Assembly: GCF_029953285.1 (NCBI RefSeq)
Contig: NZ_JASAOI010000023.1
Location: 124,001 to 188,000 of the forward strand
Length of the DNA: 64,000 nt
Source of the DNA: Yinghuangia seranimata
GTDB lineage: Bacteria; Actinomycetota; Actinomycetes; Streptomycetales; Streptomycetaceae
Reading direction: 5' to 3'
A program made the position numbers and the translations under genes. Positions 41,519 to 50,294 of this stretch are shown here, one piece after another (the stretch's first letter is position 1; every line of letters starts with the position of its first letter). The notes under the pieces are model-generated. The model was not told where the DNA came from and ran no database searches. It saw only the letters and a program-made list of their open reading frames with translations.

Positions 41519-41544
41519 ACCCTGCCCGCCCCTACGGGCAGGGT
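41519..41544 (+). terminator. Stem-loop terminator after marR
   Basis: ACCCTGCCCG-CCCCTA-CGGGCAGGGT is a perfect 10-bp stem with a six-base loop, 16 bases after the marR stop. It isolates marR from the exporter promoter that starts 12 bases later. Confidence 0.88.
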
Positions 41545-41555
41545 GTCGCGATGCG

Positions 41556-41585
41556 TTGACAAACGCGAGTCGATGCTCGTAATCT
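41556..41585 (+). promoter_or_regulatory. Strong sigma-70-type promoter of the exporter/PPTase operon
   Basis: TTGACA (41556-41561) and TAATCT (41580-41585) are separated by 18 bases. This is the best promoter match in the cluster. It reads toward the DHA2 exporter, whose start at 41757 leaves a leader of about 165 bases. Two copies of an operator-like sequence overlap it. Confidence 0.8.
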
Positions 41586-41609
41586 CAAATAACGCGAGTA
41601 AATGCTCGT
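41563..41609. promoter_or_regulatory. Tandem operators over the exporter promoter
   Basis: ACGCGAGT-cg-ATGCTCGT (41563-41580) and ACGCGAGT-aa-ATGCTCGT (41592-41609) are direct copies 29 bases apart. Each contains the inverted pair CGAG-N6-CTCG. The first fills the -35/-10 spacer and the second lies just after the -10, so a bound dimer would block transcription. The binding protein could be the adjacent MarR or the TetR at 11.9 kb; sequence alone cannot tell. Confidence 0.75.
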
Positions 41610-41756
41610 GTTTTCCGAGAGCGTCGGACGTCGGCGGTGCTGCGTGACCACGCTCTTGTCGATCGTTCCGTCGAACGCTTTGTCGAACGCCGTTGCGCGC
41701 CGGGCACGCTGACACCGACCCGGACCGCCCCACGGCGGGAATCCGGGGAATCGGCC

Positions 41757-43430
41757 GTGACCACAGCGAGCACCACCCGCGAGACCAAACCCTGGCTGGT
41801 CCTGATGACGCTCTGCCTGGGCTTCTTCATGATCATGCTGGACACCACCATCGTGAACATCGCGCTGCCCTCGATGCTCGACGGTCTGCACCTGAGCCTC
41901 GACCAGAGCCTGTGGGTGGTCAACGCGTACCTCATGGCGTACGCGATGCTCCTCATCACCGCCGGCCGGCTCGGCGACATCTTCGGCCCGCGCAACCTCT
42001 TCGTCGCCGGCCTCGTCCTCTTCACGATCTCCTCGATCGCGTGCGGACTCGCCGACAACGCCTGGCAGATCATCACCGCACGCGCCGTCCAGGGCGTCGG
42101 CGGCGCACTGCTCACCCCACAGACCCTCGCCATCATCGCCGCGGTCTTCCCCCGCGAACGCCGCGGCGCCGCGATGGGCGTCTGGAGCGCCGTCGTCGGC
42201 CTCGCCACGGTCGCCGGCCCCACCGTCGGCGGCGTCCTCGTCAACGACGCCAGCTGGCGCTGGATCTTCTACGTCAACGTGCCCATCGGCGTCATCGCCC
42301 TCGTCGGCACCTACCTGTACGTCCCCGACCTGCGCCCCGGCCGCAGCCACCGCTTCGACCTGGTCGGCGTCGCCCTCGCCAGCGCCGCGCTGTTCCTCCT
42401 CGTCTTCGGACTCGTCGAAGGACAGCGCTACGACTGGGGCGAGTTCCGCGGCGGCATCACCATCCCGATGGTCCTCATCGCCGGCGCCGCCCTGCTCGCC
42501 GCGTTCATCGCCTGGGAGTTCCGCCCCAAGGAACCGCTGCTCCCGCTCAAGCTGTTCCGCATCCGCAACTTCTCGCTCATGAACGCCGTGCAGTGCTTCA
42601 TCGCCTTCGGCATGCTCGGCATCTACCTGCCGGTCGTCCTCGTCCTGCAGTCCGTCCTCGGCATGAGTGCGCTGCGGGCCGGCCTCACCCTGGCCCCGTG
42701 GTCCGTCGCCACCATGTTCACGGCGCCCGTCGCCGGACGGCTCGCCGACAAGCACGGCGGCAAGTACGTCCTCATGGCCGGCATGGCGCTCTTCGGCCTC
42801 GGCCTCGGCCTCATGATCACCGCCGTGCACACCGACGCCACGCTCACCAGCTTCCTGCTGCCCGGCATCATCGCGGGCGCCGGACTCGGCTTCAGCCTCG
42901 CCCCGCTCACCGCCGAGGCCATGCGCGACGTCCCCATGGAACAGGCCGGCGCCGCCTCCGGCATGCTCAACGCCATGCGGCAGCTCGGCGGCCTCCTCGG
43001 CACCGCCGTCGTCGGCAGCGTCCTGCAGAACCAGCTCTCCGACAAGCTCCGCGACGAGGCCCTCACCCGCTCCGGAGGCGTGCCCGCCGACGCCCGCACC
43101 CCGTTCGTCGACGCCTTCAACAACGCCGCCGACCACGGACTCCAGGTCGCCCCCGGATCCAACGGCGGCGTGAAACTCCCGGCTGGCGCCACACCGCAGG
43201 ACACCGCGAGCATCAAGCAGGTCGCCCACGACGTCTTCACGCACGGCTTCGTCAACGCCGCCAAACCCACCATCGCGGTACCCACCGCGGTCGTGTTCGC
43301 CGGCGTCCTGTTCGTCCTCGGCATGGCCCGCCGCAAGCCCGCGCCGGCCCCCGCCGCACCGGACGCGAAGCCCGACGCCGCGACCGGCCGGGCGCCCGTC
43401 GCCCGCGCCGCCGAATCGACGAGCTCGTGA
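41757..43430 (+). CDS. DHA2-family MFS exporter (EmrB/QacA-like)
   Basis: The protein of about 557 residues has 14 predicted transmembrane helices. Motifs are LDTTIVNIALPSM (DHA2 motif D1 in helix 1), GRLGDIFGPRNLF (motif A), RAVQGVGGALLTPQTLAII (motif B) and GPTVGGVLVNDASWRWIFYVNVP (motif C). A proline/alanine-rich tail ends the chain. It should export the cluster product or give resistance by proton antiport. GTG 41757 is chosen because GGGGAA precedes it; the frame is open further upstream. Its stop overlaps the GTG of the PPTase gene. Confidence 0.93.
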   Translation: MTTASTTRETKPWLVLMTLCLGFFMIMLDTTIVNIALPSMLDGLHLSLDQSLWVVNAYLMAYAMLLITAGRLGDIFGPRNLFVAGLVLFTISSIACGLADNAWQIITARAVQGVGGALLTPQTLAIIAAVFPRERRGAAMGVWSAVVGLATVAGPTVGGVLVNDASWRWIFYVNVPIGVIALVGTYLYVPDLRPGRSHRFDLVGVALASAALFLLVFGLVEGQRYDWGEFRGGITIPMVLIAGAALLAAFIAWEFRPKEPLLPLKLFRIRNFSLMNAVQCFIAFGMLGIYLPVVLVLQSVLGMSALRAGLTLAPWSVATMFTAPVAGRLADKHGGKYVLMAGMALFGLGLGLMITAVHTDATLTSFLLPGIIAGAGLGFSLAPLTAEAMRDVPMEQAGAASGMLNAMRQLGGLLGTAVVGSVLQNQLSDKLRDEALTRSGGVPADARTPFVDAFNNAADHGLQVAPGSNGGVKLPAGATPQDTASIKQVAHDVFTHGFVNAAKPTIAVPTAVVFAGVLFVLGMARRKPAPAPAAPDAKPDAATGRAPVARAAESTSS

Positions 43431-44617
43431 GCACCGCACCCCAGACCCCACCGGCGCATGCGGGCGGCGTGCGACCGGTGGAACCGGCCGGAGCGGAGGG
43501 CCCGGCCGGTCCCCCGGCGGCCGCGGGAACGGCGCGTCCGACGCCACCCGCGGCCGCCGGCCGGGGGAGTGCCACCGCACTCCGCCCGCCGCGCCGACGC
43601 GGCCTCCGACTCGCCTCCGCCATACCCGAGTTCGTCGACGCCGGACCCGAACCCACGGCAACCCGCGGCGCAGCGGCAGCCCGCGCCGCGGCCCGCGACG
43701 GCGCCGGCAGCGTCACCGCCAACCGGCGCGGCACACCCCCGCCCGGCACCGGCCCCGCCGCGCACCCGACCGCACAGCCCGCCGCCCGGCCCACCAACCG
43801 CACCAACCCCAGGGCCGACCACCGCGGCGACAACCGGCCGGACCCGCTCGCCGCCGCACTCGGCGGCGAACTCCCCGCCGGCGAACGCACCGCACCGCCC
43901 GGCACGCCCCCTCAGGGACGCCGCCGGCCACCCAGCGCCCGCGCAACCGTCCTCGGCAGCATCCTGCCGCCGACCGTCCGCACCGCCGAACTCTTCGACG
44001 ACAACCCCGGCGGAACCCTCTTCCCCGACGAGGACCACCTCGTCGCCCTCGCCGGCGAAGTACGCCGCCGCCAGTTCGCCGCCGGCCGCCTGTGCGCCCG
44101 ACGCGCCCTGGTCCGGCTCGGCATCCCGCCGGCCCCGCTGCTCCGCACCCCGCACGGCGCCGCACGATGGCCCCAGGGCGTCTGCGGCAGCATCACCCAC
44201 GCCCGCACCTACCGCGCCGCCGCCGTCGCCCGCACCCGCGACATCCTCGCCCTGGGCATCGACGTCGAACCGCACCGGCCGCTCAAGGACGGCCAACTCC
44301 CCTCCATCGCCGCCCCCGGCGAACGCACCCACCTCGCCGAACTGCGCCGCCACCAACCGGCCATCGACTGGGACCGGCTCCTGCTCTGCGTCAAACAGGC
44401 CGCCTACAAGACGTGGTCGCCGCTCACCGGCCGCCGCCTCGGCCACGACGAGGCCGTCGTCGACATCGACCCCGACCACGGCAGCTTCACGGTACGAGTC
44501 CGCACCGCACCCGCCCTCGTCGAAGGCCGGCCCCTGACCACGCTGCCCGGCCGCTGGACGACCCGCCACGGACTGCTCTTCGCGGCCGTGACCGTCCCCG
44601 CGGTCGGCTTCCACTAG
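43427..44617 (+). CDS. Sfp/EntD-type 4'-phosphopantetheinyl transferase with long disordered N-terminus
   Basis: The protein of 396 residues has its PPTase domain in the last 220. GSITHARTYRAAAVAR is the CoA-binding block, LGIDVEP (276-282) supplies the Mg-binding Asp279 and Glu281, and VKQAAYKTW (322-330) stands where KEAxYK is usual. Gln324 therefore replaces the third metal-ligand Glu. The first 170 residues are a Pro/Ala/Thr/Arg-rich, probably disordered extension absent from ordinary 230-residue enzymes. It should convert the apo-ACPs of PKS1 and PKS2 to holo form. GTG 43427 overlaps the exporter stop (GTGA). The extension depends on that start; a later start would remove it. Confidence 0.87.
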   Translation: MSTAPQTPPAHAGGVRPVEPAGAEGPAGPPAAAGTARPTPPAAAGRGSATALRPPRRRGLRLASAIPEFVDAGPEPTATRGAAAARAAARDGAGSVTANRRGTPPPGTGPAAHPTAQPAARPTNRTNPRADHRGDNRPDPLAAALGGELPAGERTAPPGTPPQGRRRPPSARATVLGSILPPTVRTAELFDDNPGGTLFPDEDHLVALAGEVRRRQFAAGRLCARRALVRLGIPPAPLLRTPHGAARWPQGVCGSITHARTYRAAAVARTRDILALGIDVEPHRPLKDGQLPSIAAPGERTHLAELRRHQPAIDWDRLLLCVKQAAYKTWSPLTGRRLGHDEAVVDIDPDHGSFTVRVRTAPALVEGRPLTTLPGRWTTRHGLLFAAVTVPAVGFH

Positions 44618-44702
44618 GGCGTGCCCGGGGGGATCTCCCGGGCCCGGCGCGCACGCACCACGCGACGCGGGCCGATCCGAAGAGATGCCCCGGGCACGCC
44701 CT
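44616..44702. repeat. 87-bp element with long terminal inverted repeats
   Basis: The ends are inverted repeats: AGGGCGTGCCCGGGG (44616-44630) pairs perfectly with CCCCGGGCACGCCCT (44688-44702). The pairing continues inward through ATCTC (44633-44637) and GAGAT (44682-44686) with one small bulge, leaving a 44-base centre. It begins inside the PPTase stop codon. It could be a transcription terminator or a small non-autonomous mobile element; no target duplication was found. Confidence 0.65.
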
Positions 44703-45317
44703 GGCGGCCCTGCCCAGCGCCGTGTTCCCGGACCTCGCGACGACGACCCGGTACGAGCGCCGGGCCCGGCGGCCCTTCCAAGGCCTGCGCCTTGCGACGC
44801 ACGGCACGAAGGCGGGCTGGGGAGGGCCGCTAGGCCCGGAGCAAGGCCCGGCCGACGTGAGCGGCACCGCGCCGAAGGACACCACCGGACGCGCAACGCT
44901 CCACCTGGCCGACGCTCAGCCGAACGCGGTCCCGCGCGTCCGGCTGAGCGCCGAGCAGCGTCCGACCACCCGCGCCGGCCCAACGGGGCGCACGCGCCAC
45001 GCCGTTCGCGGCGGGGTGTCCCTGCGCGCTCCGCAGACCGACCGCCGCGTCGGACGCACTGGGCCAGCTGGGCAGACCAGCGCGGGGCCAAGCCCGCCCG
45101 TCGGACCGCACCACGCGAACACCACCACGGCTCCGGCCGGGAGCCCCGCCCGGGCCGCCCGGCGGGGGGAGCGGCACGTCCGGCCCGACTCCGTCACCCC
45201 GGGCCGCACGCCACACGCCGCACCCCCGCCCGCGCGGCCGCCTGATCCGGCGCGCGGCCCCCGGCCGGCCCGACCCTCCGCACACCTCCGCCCGAACACC
45301 CAGGGAGAACACCCGAC
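44703..45317. other. Non-coding stretch of about 600 bases
   Basis: The region between the hairpin element and the berberine-bridge-type oxidase gene contains open frames in several phases but none with a ribosome site plus recognisable motifs. Translations are Arg/Pro/Ala-rich in all frames. The ribosome site GGGAGAAC of the oxidase lies at its right end. I see nothing else that can be supported. Confidence 0.5.
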
Positions 45318-46976
45318 ATGCCGCACGTCAACCGCCGCTCGGTCCTCACCGGCGCCGGCGCGGCCGCCGCCGCGCTCGCCGCCGGAAGCACCGCACGGGC
45401 CGCCGCCGCCGACCCCGCGCCCCCGGCCGTCCCCGACGCCACCGTCGACGCGGGCGGCTTCTGCGCCGACCCGTTCGCGCAGCCCGCCGTCGTCCTGCCC
45501 GGCGACGAGCGCTACGCCGAACTGTCCACCGGCGTCAACCAGCGCTGGACGGCCACCCCCGACTCCGTCGTCCTGCCCACCACGACCGCGCAGGTCCTGC
45601 GCATCGTGCAGGCCGCGGCGCTCAACCGCACCCGCGTCACCGTGCGCAGCGGCGGCCACTGCTACGCCGACTTCGTCTCCAACGCCGAGACGAAGACCAT
45701 CATCGACCTGTCCCACATGAACAAGGTCACCTACGACGCCACCCGCAACGCCTTCGCCGTCGAACCCGGCGTCCAGCTCGGCGCCCTCTACGAAGCGCTG
45801 TACCGCAGCTGGGGCGTCGCCGTCCCCGGCGGCGTGTGCCTCACCGTCGGCATCGGCGGCCACGCCGTCGGCGGCGGCTTCGGCCTGCTCACCCGGCAGC
45901 ACGGACTGGTCGCCGACCACCTCGACGCCGTCGAGATGGTCGTCGTCGACCGCTTCAACCGGGCCCGCGTCGTCACCGCCTCCCGCAACCCCGCCGACCC
46001 CGCCAACGACCTGTGGTGGGCCAGCACCGGAGGCGGCGGAGGCAACTTCGGCATCATCACCAAATACTGGTTCCGCACCCCCGGCGCCCCCGGCACCGCA
46101 CCCGGCGACCAGCTGCCCCGCCCCCCGAAGACCGTCCTCATCAGCTCGGTCGCCGTCCCGTGGGCCGCACTCGACCAGACCGCCTTCACCACCCTGCTGC
46201 GCAACTTCGGGCAGTGGTACGAGCAGAACAGCGCCCCCGGCGCCCCCGCCACCGCGCTGTCCGGCGTCATGTTCGCCCGGCACCGCACCGGCGGCGGCGT
46301 CGGCCTGCTCACCCAGGTCGACGGCACCGACCCCAACGGCCCCCAGCTGCTCGCCGACTACGCCGCCGCACTCACCCGCGGCACGGCGATCAACCCCGTC
46401 TTCCCGGCACGCCGCCTGCCGTGGCTAGCCTCCACCAAGCTCATCGGCACGTTCAACCCGACGCTGCTGTTCGACCCCACGCTGCGCAGCGGCATCAAGA
46501 CGGCGTTCCTGCGCACGGCCTTCACCGACGATCAGGCCGGCGCGATCTACCGCCAGCTCATGCGCACCGACTTCGCCAACCCCAACGCCACCCTGCAACT
46601 CGCCGGCGCGGGCGGCCAGATGAACGCGCCGGCCTCCGGCGCCACGGCGACCGCCCACCGCTCCTCGGTGCTGTTCGCCGAGTTCGAGTCCTTCTGGATC
46701 AACCCCGCCGACGACGCCGCCAACACCGCCTGGCTGCGCGACATCTACGGCGAGACCTTCGCCACGACCGGCGGCTACCCGGCCCCGAACGCCCAGAACG
46801 ACGGCTGCTACATCAACAACCCCGACCCCGACATCGTCGACCCGGCCGTCAACCGCTCCGGCGTCCCGTGGTCCACCCTCTACTACGGCGACAACTACGC
46901 CCGCCTGCAGCAGGTCAAGTCCCGCTGGGACCCGACCGACTTCTTCCACCACTCGCAGTCGATCCGCCCGGCCTGA
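45318..46976 (+). CDS. Tat-exported FAD-linked oxidase of berberine-bridge type
   Basis: The protein of 552 residues has a Tat signal (NRRSVLTGAGAAAAALAAG), then a PCMH-type FAD domain. VTVRSGGHCYADF supplies the His and PGGVCLTVGIGGHAVGGGFG the Cys expected for bicovalent FAD attachment, as in the known bicovalent bacterial oxidases. The C-terminal BBE segment YYGDNYARLQQVKSRWDPTDFFHHSQSI is complete. These enzymes oxidise alcohols, lactols or ring C-N/C-C bonds with O2. Export plus position at the cluster edge suggests a last-step oxidation of the secreted product, for example lactol to lactone (inference). GGGAGAAC precedes the ATG. Confidence 0.93.
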   Translation: MPHVNRRSVLTGAGAAAAALAAGSTARAAAADPAPPAVPDATVDAGGFCADPFAQPAVVLPGDERYAELSTGVNQRWTATPDSVVLPTTTAQVLRIVQAAALNRTRVTVRSGGHCYADFVSNAETKTIIDLSHMNKVTYDATRNAFAVEPGVQLGALYEALYRSWGVAVPGGVCLTVGIGGHAVGGGFGLLTRQHGLVADHLDAVEMVVVDRFNRARVVTASRNPADPANDLWWASTGGGGGNFGIITKYWFRTPGAPGTAPGDQLPRPPKTVLISSVAVPWAALDQTAFTTLLRNFGQWYEQNSAPGAPATALSGVMFARHRTGGGVGLLTQVDGTDPNGPQLLADYAAALTRGTAINPVFPARRLPWLASTKLIGTFNPTLLFDPTLRSGIKTAFLRTAFTDDQAGAIYRQLMRTDFANPNATLQLAGAGGQMNAPASGATATAHRSSVLFAEFESFWINPADDAANTAWLRDIYGETFATTGGYPAPNAQNDGCYINNPDPDIVDPAVNRSGVPWSTLYYGDNYARLQQVKSRWDPTDFFHHSQSIRPA

Positions 46977-46989
46977 CCGGCCCCGGACC

Positions 46990-47035
46990 GCGCCGCGGTA
47001 CGGCTCCCTCGGGGGATGGGGCCGTCCCGCGGCGC
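46990..47035. terminator. Bidirectional terminator between convergent genes
   Basis: GCGCCGCGG-TA-CGGC pairs with GCCG-TC-CCGCGGCGC around a 16-base loop, with a 2-by-2 internal mismatch. It lies between the stops of the berberine-bridge-type oxidase (46976) and the AI-2E-type permease (47042) and probably marks the right end of the cluster. Confidence 0.75.
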
Positions 47036-47041
47036 ACCGCG

Positions 47042-48136
47042 TCACCCGCCCGGCGGATCGACGCCGTCGCCCTCACCGCGCAGCAGCACGACCACGGACG
47101 CCAGCACCGCCGCGACCGGCACCGCGAGCAGCGCCCCGAACACCCCCGCGACCGCGCCGCCGCCGATCACCGACCCCATCACCACGGCCGGATGCAGCGC
47201 GACGGTACGGCTCTGCACGATCGGCTGCAGGAACATGCCCTCGACGAACTGCACGCCCAGCACCACCCCGAGCGCCCCCAGCGCGGTGCCCAGCCCGCCG
47301 TCGGCGAACGCGACCAGCACGGCCACCGTGCCGGACAGGAACGCGCCCACGTACGGGATGTACGCGCCAACGAACACCAGGGCCGCCAGCCCCGCCGCGC
47401 CCGGCACCCCCAGCACCGCGAGGCCGATCGCGATGAACGTCGCGTCGATCAGGGCGATGATCGTGGTCCCGCGCATGAACCCGGACACCGCAAGGAACGA
47501 CCGCCGCGTCAGCGCCTCCGCCAACGCACGCCGCGACTCGGGCGTGAACCTCCGCACCAGCGCCGGCAGCCGGTGCCCGTCGCGCAGCAGGAAGAAGGTG
47601 AACGCGAGCGCCAGCACGCCCCCCAGCACCACCTGCGTGGCGGCGCCGACCCCGCTGACGACCCCGCTCGCCAGCTCACCGCCGAGCTTGCCCCCGAGTT
47701 CGTGGAGACCGTCCGACGCCTGCGCCGCCGGGTCCCCGCCCCACCCGAAACGGTCGCGCAGCCGGTCCGCCGCGTCGCCGAGCGCCGCAGCGAACTTCGC
47801 CGCGTTGTCGCTGACCAACGCGACGACCAGCCACAGCGTGGCACCGCCCAGCGTGACCAACGCGGCACACGTCAGCCCCGCCGCCACCCCGCGCCGCAGA
47901 CCGAGCCGGAGCAGCCTGCGGTGCAGCGGATAGAACAACGCGGACGCGAGGACGGCGATCGCCAGCGGGCCGGTCACCGCACGCAGGAACACCGCCAGCG
48001 CGACCATCGCCGCGACGAACAGCGCGACGACGAGGACCGCGAGACACCACGCGGCCGCACCGCGCAACGCGGGCGACGGCCCGGCCTGCGGCCTGTCGGC
48101 CGGCCGGTCCGTCGACCCCGTCGCGTCGGTCGCCAT
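47042..48136 (-). CDS. AI-2E-type permease (DUF20/YdiK family)
   Basis: The membrane protein of 364 residues has about eight helices. The order is that of the AI-2E transporter superfamily: a helix pair near the N-terminus, then ALFYPLHRRLLRLGLRRG, a long extracytoplasmic helical stretch with DRFGWGGDP, and the conserved C-terminal half containing FIAIGLAVLGVPGA, LVFVGAYIPYVGAFLSG and VQFVEGMFLQPIVQSRTVALHP. Despite the family name, many members are Na+/H+ antiporters or of unknown substrate, and none of the local genes suggests one. Confidence 0.9.
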   Translation of the reverse strand: MATDATGSTDRPADRPQAGPSPALRGAAAWCLAVLVVALFVAAMVALAVFLRAVTGPLAIAVLASALFYPLHRRLLRLGLRRGVAAGLTCAALVTLGGATLWLVVALVSDNAAKFAAALGDAADRLRDRFGWGGDPAAQASDGLHELGGKLGGELASGVVSGVGAATQVVLGGVLALAFTFFLLRDGHRLPALVRRFTPESRRALAEALTRRSFLAVSGFMRGTTIIALIDATFIAIGLAVLGVPGAAGLAALVFVGAYIPYVGAFLSGTVAVLVAFADGGLGTALGALGVVLGVQFVEGMFLQPIVQSRTVALHPAVVMGSVIGGGAVAGVFGALLAVPVAAVLASVVVLLRGEGDGVDPPGG

Positions 48137-48531
48137 CGCCGTCCTCTCAGCCGCGGCACGGGCCCTCCCGCCCCGGCCACGCGGATCGATGACGTGGCGT
48201 CAGACCCGTGCAACGATCTTCCCCCGCGCCCCGGAAGGCCGCATCCGCTGCGCCGGCGCGCGACAACGCGCCGGCGCACCCGGCGCGGCGCTTCGCTGCA
48301 CGGGGGCCGACCGGGTGACGGGGGAGCGGGGGCTCACGCGGAATCCACGGACCGCGGCGTGGGGCTACTGGCTTATGCCGCTGCTCCTGTCGCTCGGCGG
48401 CACCGCCGCTCTCCTCACGGCCACGGCGCTGTTCGCCGGCGGCCCCGCGCACGGCCTGGGGACGGCTCCGCGCTGTGGACCGGCTTCGTCCTGCCGTCCG
48501 GCGCGCGGCCAGACCCCGGCTCGCGCCCGGC
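48137..48531. other. Intergenic region with a doubtful small membrane ORF
   Basis: The only candidate is a GTG at 48315 (plus strand) whose product would contain one hydrophobic segment, WLMPLLLSLGGTAALLTATALFAGG. The frame then becomes Arg/Pro-rich and runs into the ACC deaminase gene on the other strand, ending at 48638. No convincing ribosome site was seen. I treat it as unproven. Confidence 0.3.
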
Positions 48532-49539
48532 TCAGGCGAACAGGCCGCTGTACGCGTTCAGCGCGGGCTGGCCGCCGAGGTGGGCGTACAGCACGTTCGA
48601 GTCCTTCGGGATCTCCCCGCCGCGCACCAGGTCAATGAGGCCGGCCATCGACTTGCCCTCGTAGACCGGGTCGAGGATGACGCCCTCCAGGCTGCCGGTG
48701 AGCCGCATCGCGTCCAGGGTCGATGCCACCGGGATGCCGTACTCCTCGCCGGCCCAGCCCTCGAGGACGGTGACCTCGTCGTCCCGCAGCTCGCGCTCGA
48801 GCCCGATCAGCTCCGCCGTCGCCCGGGCGATCCGGCCGACCTGCTCGCGCGTCTCGTCGATCTTGGCGGACGCGTCGATCCCGATCACCCGGCGCGGCCG
48901 GTCCTGGCCCGCGAAGCCGGCGATCATCCCCGCGTGCGTGCTGCCGGTAACGCTGCACACCACGACGGTGTCGAAGAAGACGCCGAGCTCGCGCTCCTGG
49001 CGCTCGACCTCGTACGCCCACTCGGCGAACCCGAGCCCGCCGAGCGGGTGGTCGGACGCGCCGGCCGGGATCGCGTACGGGGTGCCGCCCGCCGCACGCA
49101 CGTCCTCCAGCGCCTGCTGCCAGCTCTCCTTGAACCCGATCCCGAACCCGGCCCGCACCAGCCGCACGTCCGCGCCCATGACGCGCGAGAGCAGGATGTT
49201 GCCCACCTTGTCGTTGACCGCGTCGGGCCAGTCCACCCAACTCTCCTGGACCAGCACCGCCTTCATGCCCAACTTCGCGGCGACCGCCGCGACCTGCCGG
49301 GTGTGGTTGGACTGCACGCCGCCGATCGTGACCAGCGTGTCGGCGCCCTGCCGGAGCGCATCGGGCACGAGGTACTCCAGCTTGCGGGTCTTGTTGCCGC
49401 CGAACGCCAGGCCGCTGTTGCAGTCCTCACGCTTGGCCCATATGCGCGCGCCGCCGAGGTGCGCGCTGAGCCGGTCGAGGGGGTGCACCGGGCTCGGCCC
49501 GAACAGCAGCGGGTAGCGCTCGAACGCGTCAAGGGACAT
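48532..49539 (-). CDS. acdS: 1-aminocyclopropane-1-carboxylate deaminase
   Basis: The PLP enzyme of 335 residues, the usual length, converts ACC to 2-oxobutanoate and ammonia. The PLP lysine is in GGNKTRK (Lys50), and QSNHTRQ supplies the nucleophile Ser77 region. The discriminating residues for a true deaminase are present: Tyr293-Glu294 in DPVYEGK and Leu321 in AHLGGQ, where D-cysteine desulfhydrases have other residues. ACC deaminase lowers plant ethylene and is common in plant-associated actinomycetes. It lies 64 bases after a GntR-family gene in the same direction, the probable regulator. Confidence 0.95.
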   Translation of the reverse strand: MSLDAFERYPLLFGPSPVHPLDRLSAHLGGARIWAKREDCNSGLAFGGNKTRKLEYLVPDALRQGADTLVTIGGVQSNHTRQVAAVAAKLGMKAVLVQESWVDWPDAVNDKVGNILLSRVMGADVRLVRAGFGIGFKESWQQALEDVRAAGGTPYAIPAGASDHPLGGLGFAEWAYEVERQERELGVFFDTVVVCSVTGSTHAGMIAGFAGQDRPRRVIGIDASAKIDETREQVGRIARATAELIGLERELRDDEVTVLEGWAGEEYGIPVASTLDAMRLTGSLEGVILDPVYEGKSMAGLIDLVRGGEIPKDSNVLYAHLGGQPALNAYSGLFA

Positions 49540-49603
49540 GCGGGCTCCAAGGGTTCGCGGGATCGGTGTGGGCGCCGGGGGAACTCGGGTACAGGTAACA
49601 GGC

Positions 49604-50278
49604 CTATGCGTCCGCGTCCTCGGACACCGCGTCCAGCAGCGGCAGCAGCGTCTGCCAGTTCGCGCGCGTCGCCGCCACCGCGCCCTCGACGTCGCCCGCC
49701 GCGCACAGCGCGATGATCCGCTCGTGCTGCGCGACCGACCCGCGCCCGCTCAGCGACGAGAACCGCAGGTACTCCAGGCGCCGCAGCACCGGGGTGAACT
49801 GCTCCAGCACCGCGCGCAGCGCGTGGTTCGCGGACGCCGTGACCGCCACTCCGTGGAAGTCGTCGTCCGCGGCGATCGCGGCCTCGACGTCGCCGCGCCG
49901 CAGGGCCTGCGCGAAGCGCCCGTTCGCCGCGCGCATCGCGTCCAGCTCGGCGTCCGAGAGGTTCGGCAGCGCCTCACGCACGGCCAGTTCGTGCATGGCG
50001 GCGGTCACCGACCGGGCATTGCGTACCGCGCGTACGTCCAGCGGGCTGACGATCGTGAAGCGGCCGGGCTTGGTGACGACCAGGCCGGCCTGTTCCAGGC
50101 GGGCGAGCGCCTCGCGCACGGGGGTGCGGCTGACGCCCAGCCAGGCCACCAAGTCGGGGTCGTTGAGGCGTTCGCCCGGCGCCAGGGTGCCGTCGACGAT
50201 GGCGTCGCGGATCGCCCGGTAGGCGGTGTCGCGCAACAGGGAACGGGAGACGAGCCCACGGCTCTGCGGAACCGGCAT
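49604..50278 (-). CDS. GntR-family regulator (FCD type), probable regulator of acdS
   Basis: The protein of about 224 residues has an N-terminal GntR winged helix ([51 protein letters not shown]) and an FCD all-helical ligand domain containing the [17 protein letters not shown] and [13 protein letters not shown] blocks with metal-binding His residues. The start is uncertain. ATG 50278 is preferred because a GCATGC pair that looks like an operator spans 50275-50294; ATG at 50296/50299 or TTG 50314 would add up to 12 residues. It is upstream of acdS on the same strand. Confidence 0.88.
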   Translation of the reverse strand: MPVPQSRGLVSRSLLRDTAYRAIRDAIVDGTLAPGERLNDPDLVAWLGVSRTPVREALARLEQAGLVVTKPGRFTIVSPLDVRAVRNARSVTAAMHELAVREALPNLSDAELDAMRAANGRFAQALRRGDVEAAIAADDDFHGVAVTASANHALRAVLEQFTPVLRRLEYLRFSSLSGRGSVAQHERIIALCAAGDVEGAVAATRANWQTLLPLLDAVSEDADA

Positions 50279-50294
50279 GCGATATTTTGCATGC
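50275..50294. promoter_or_regulatory. GCATGC pair at the GntR start, possible operator
   Basis: GCATGC occurs at 50275-50280 and 50289-50294, separated by the AT-rich gatatttt. FCD-type GntR proteins often bind AT-flanked palindromes with a central ATGCAT-like core. TTGACC on the minus strand at 50314-50309 may be the -35 of the same promoter. Autoregulation of the gntR-acdS operon is inferred. Confidence 0.45.

Noticed and set aside
41532-43661. 709-residue open frame antisense to the DHA2 exporter
   Set aside because: The protein is repetitive Gly/Glu/Asp-rich with no domain; the exporter on the plus strand has all family motifs, a promoter and a ribosome site.
48315-48638. Small membrane protein gene on the plus strand
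   Set aside because: It has a single hydrophobic segment, but no ribosome site was found and the frame runs deep into the ACC deaminase gene on the other strand. Kept only as a doubtful ORF.
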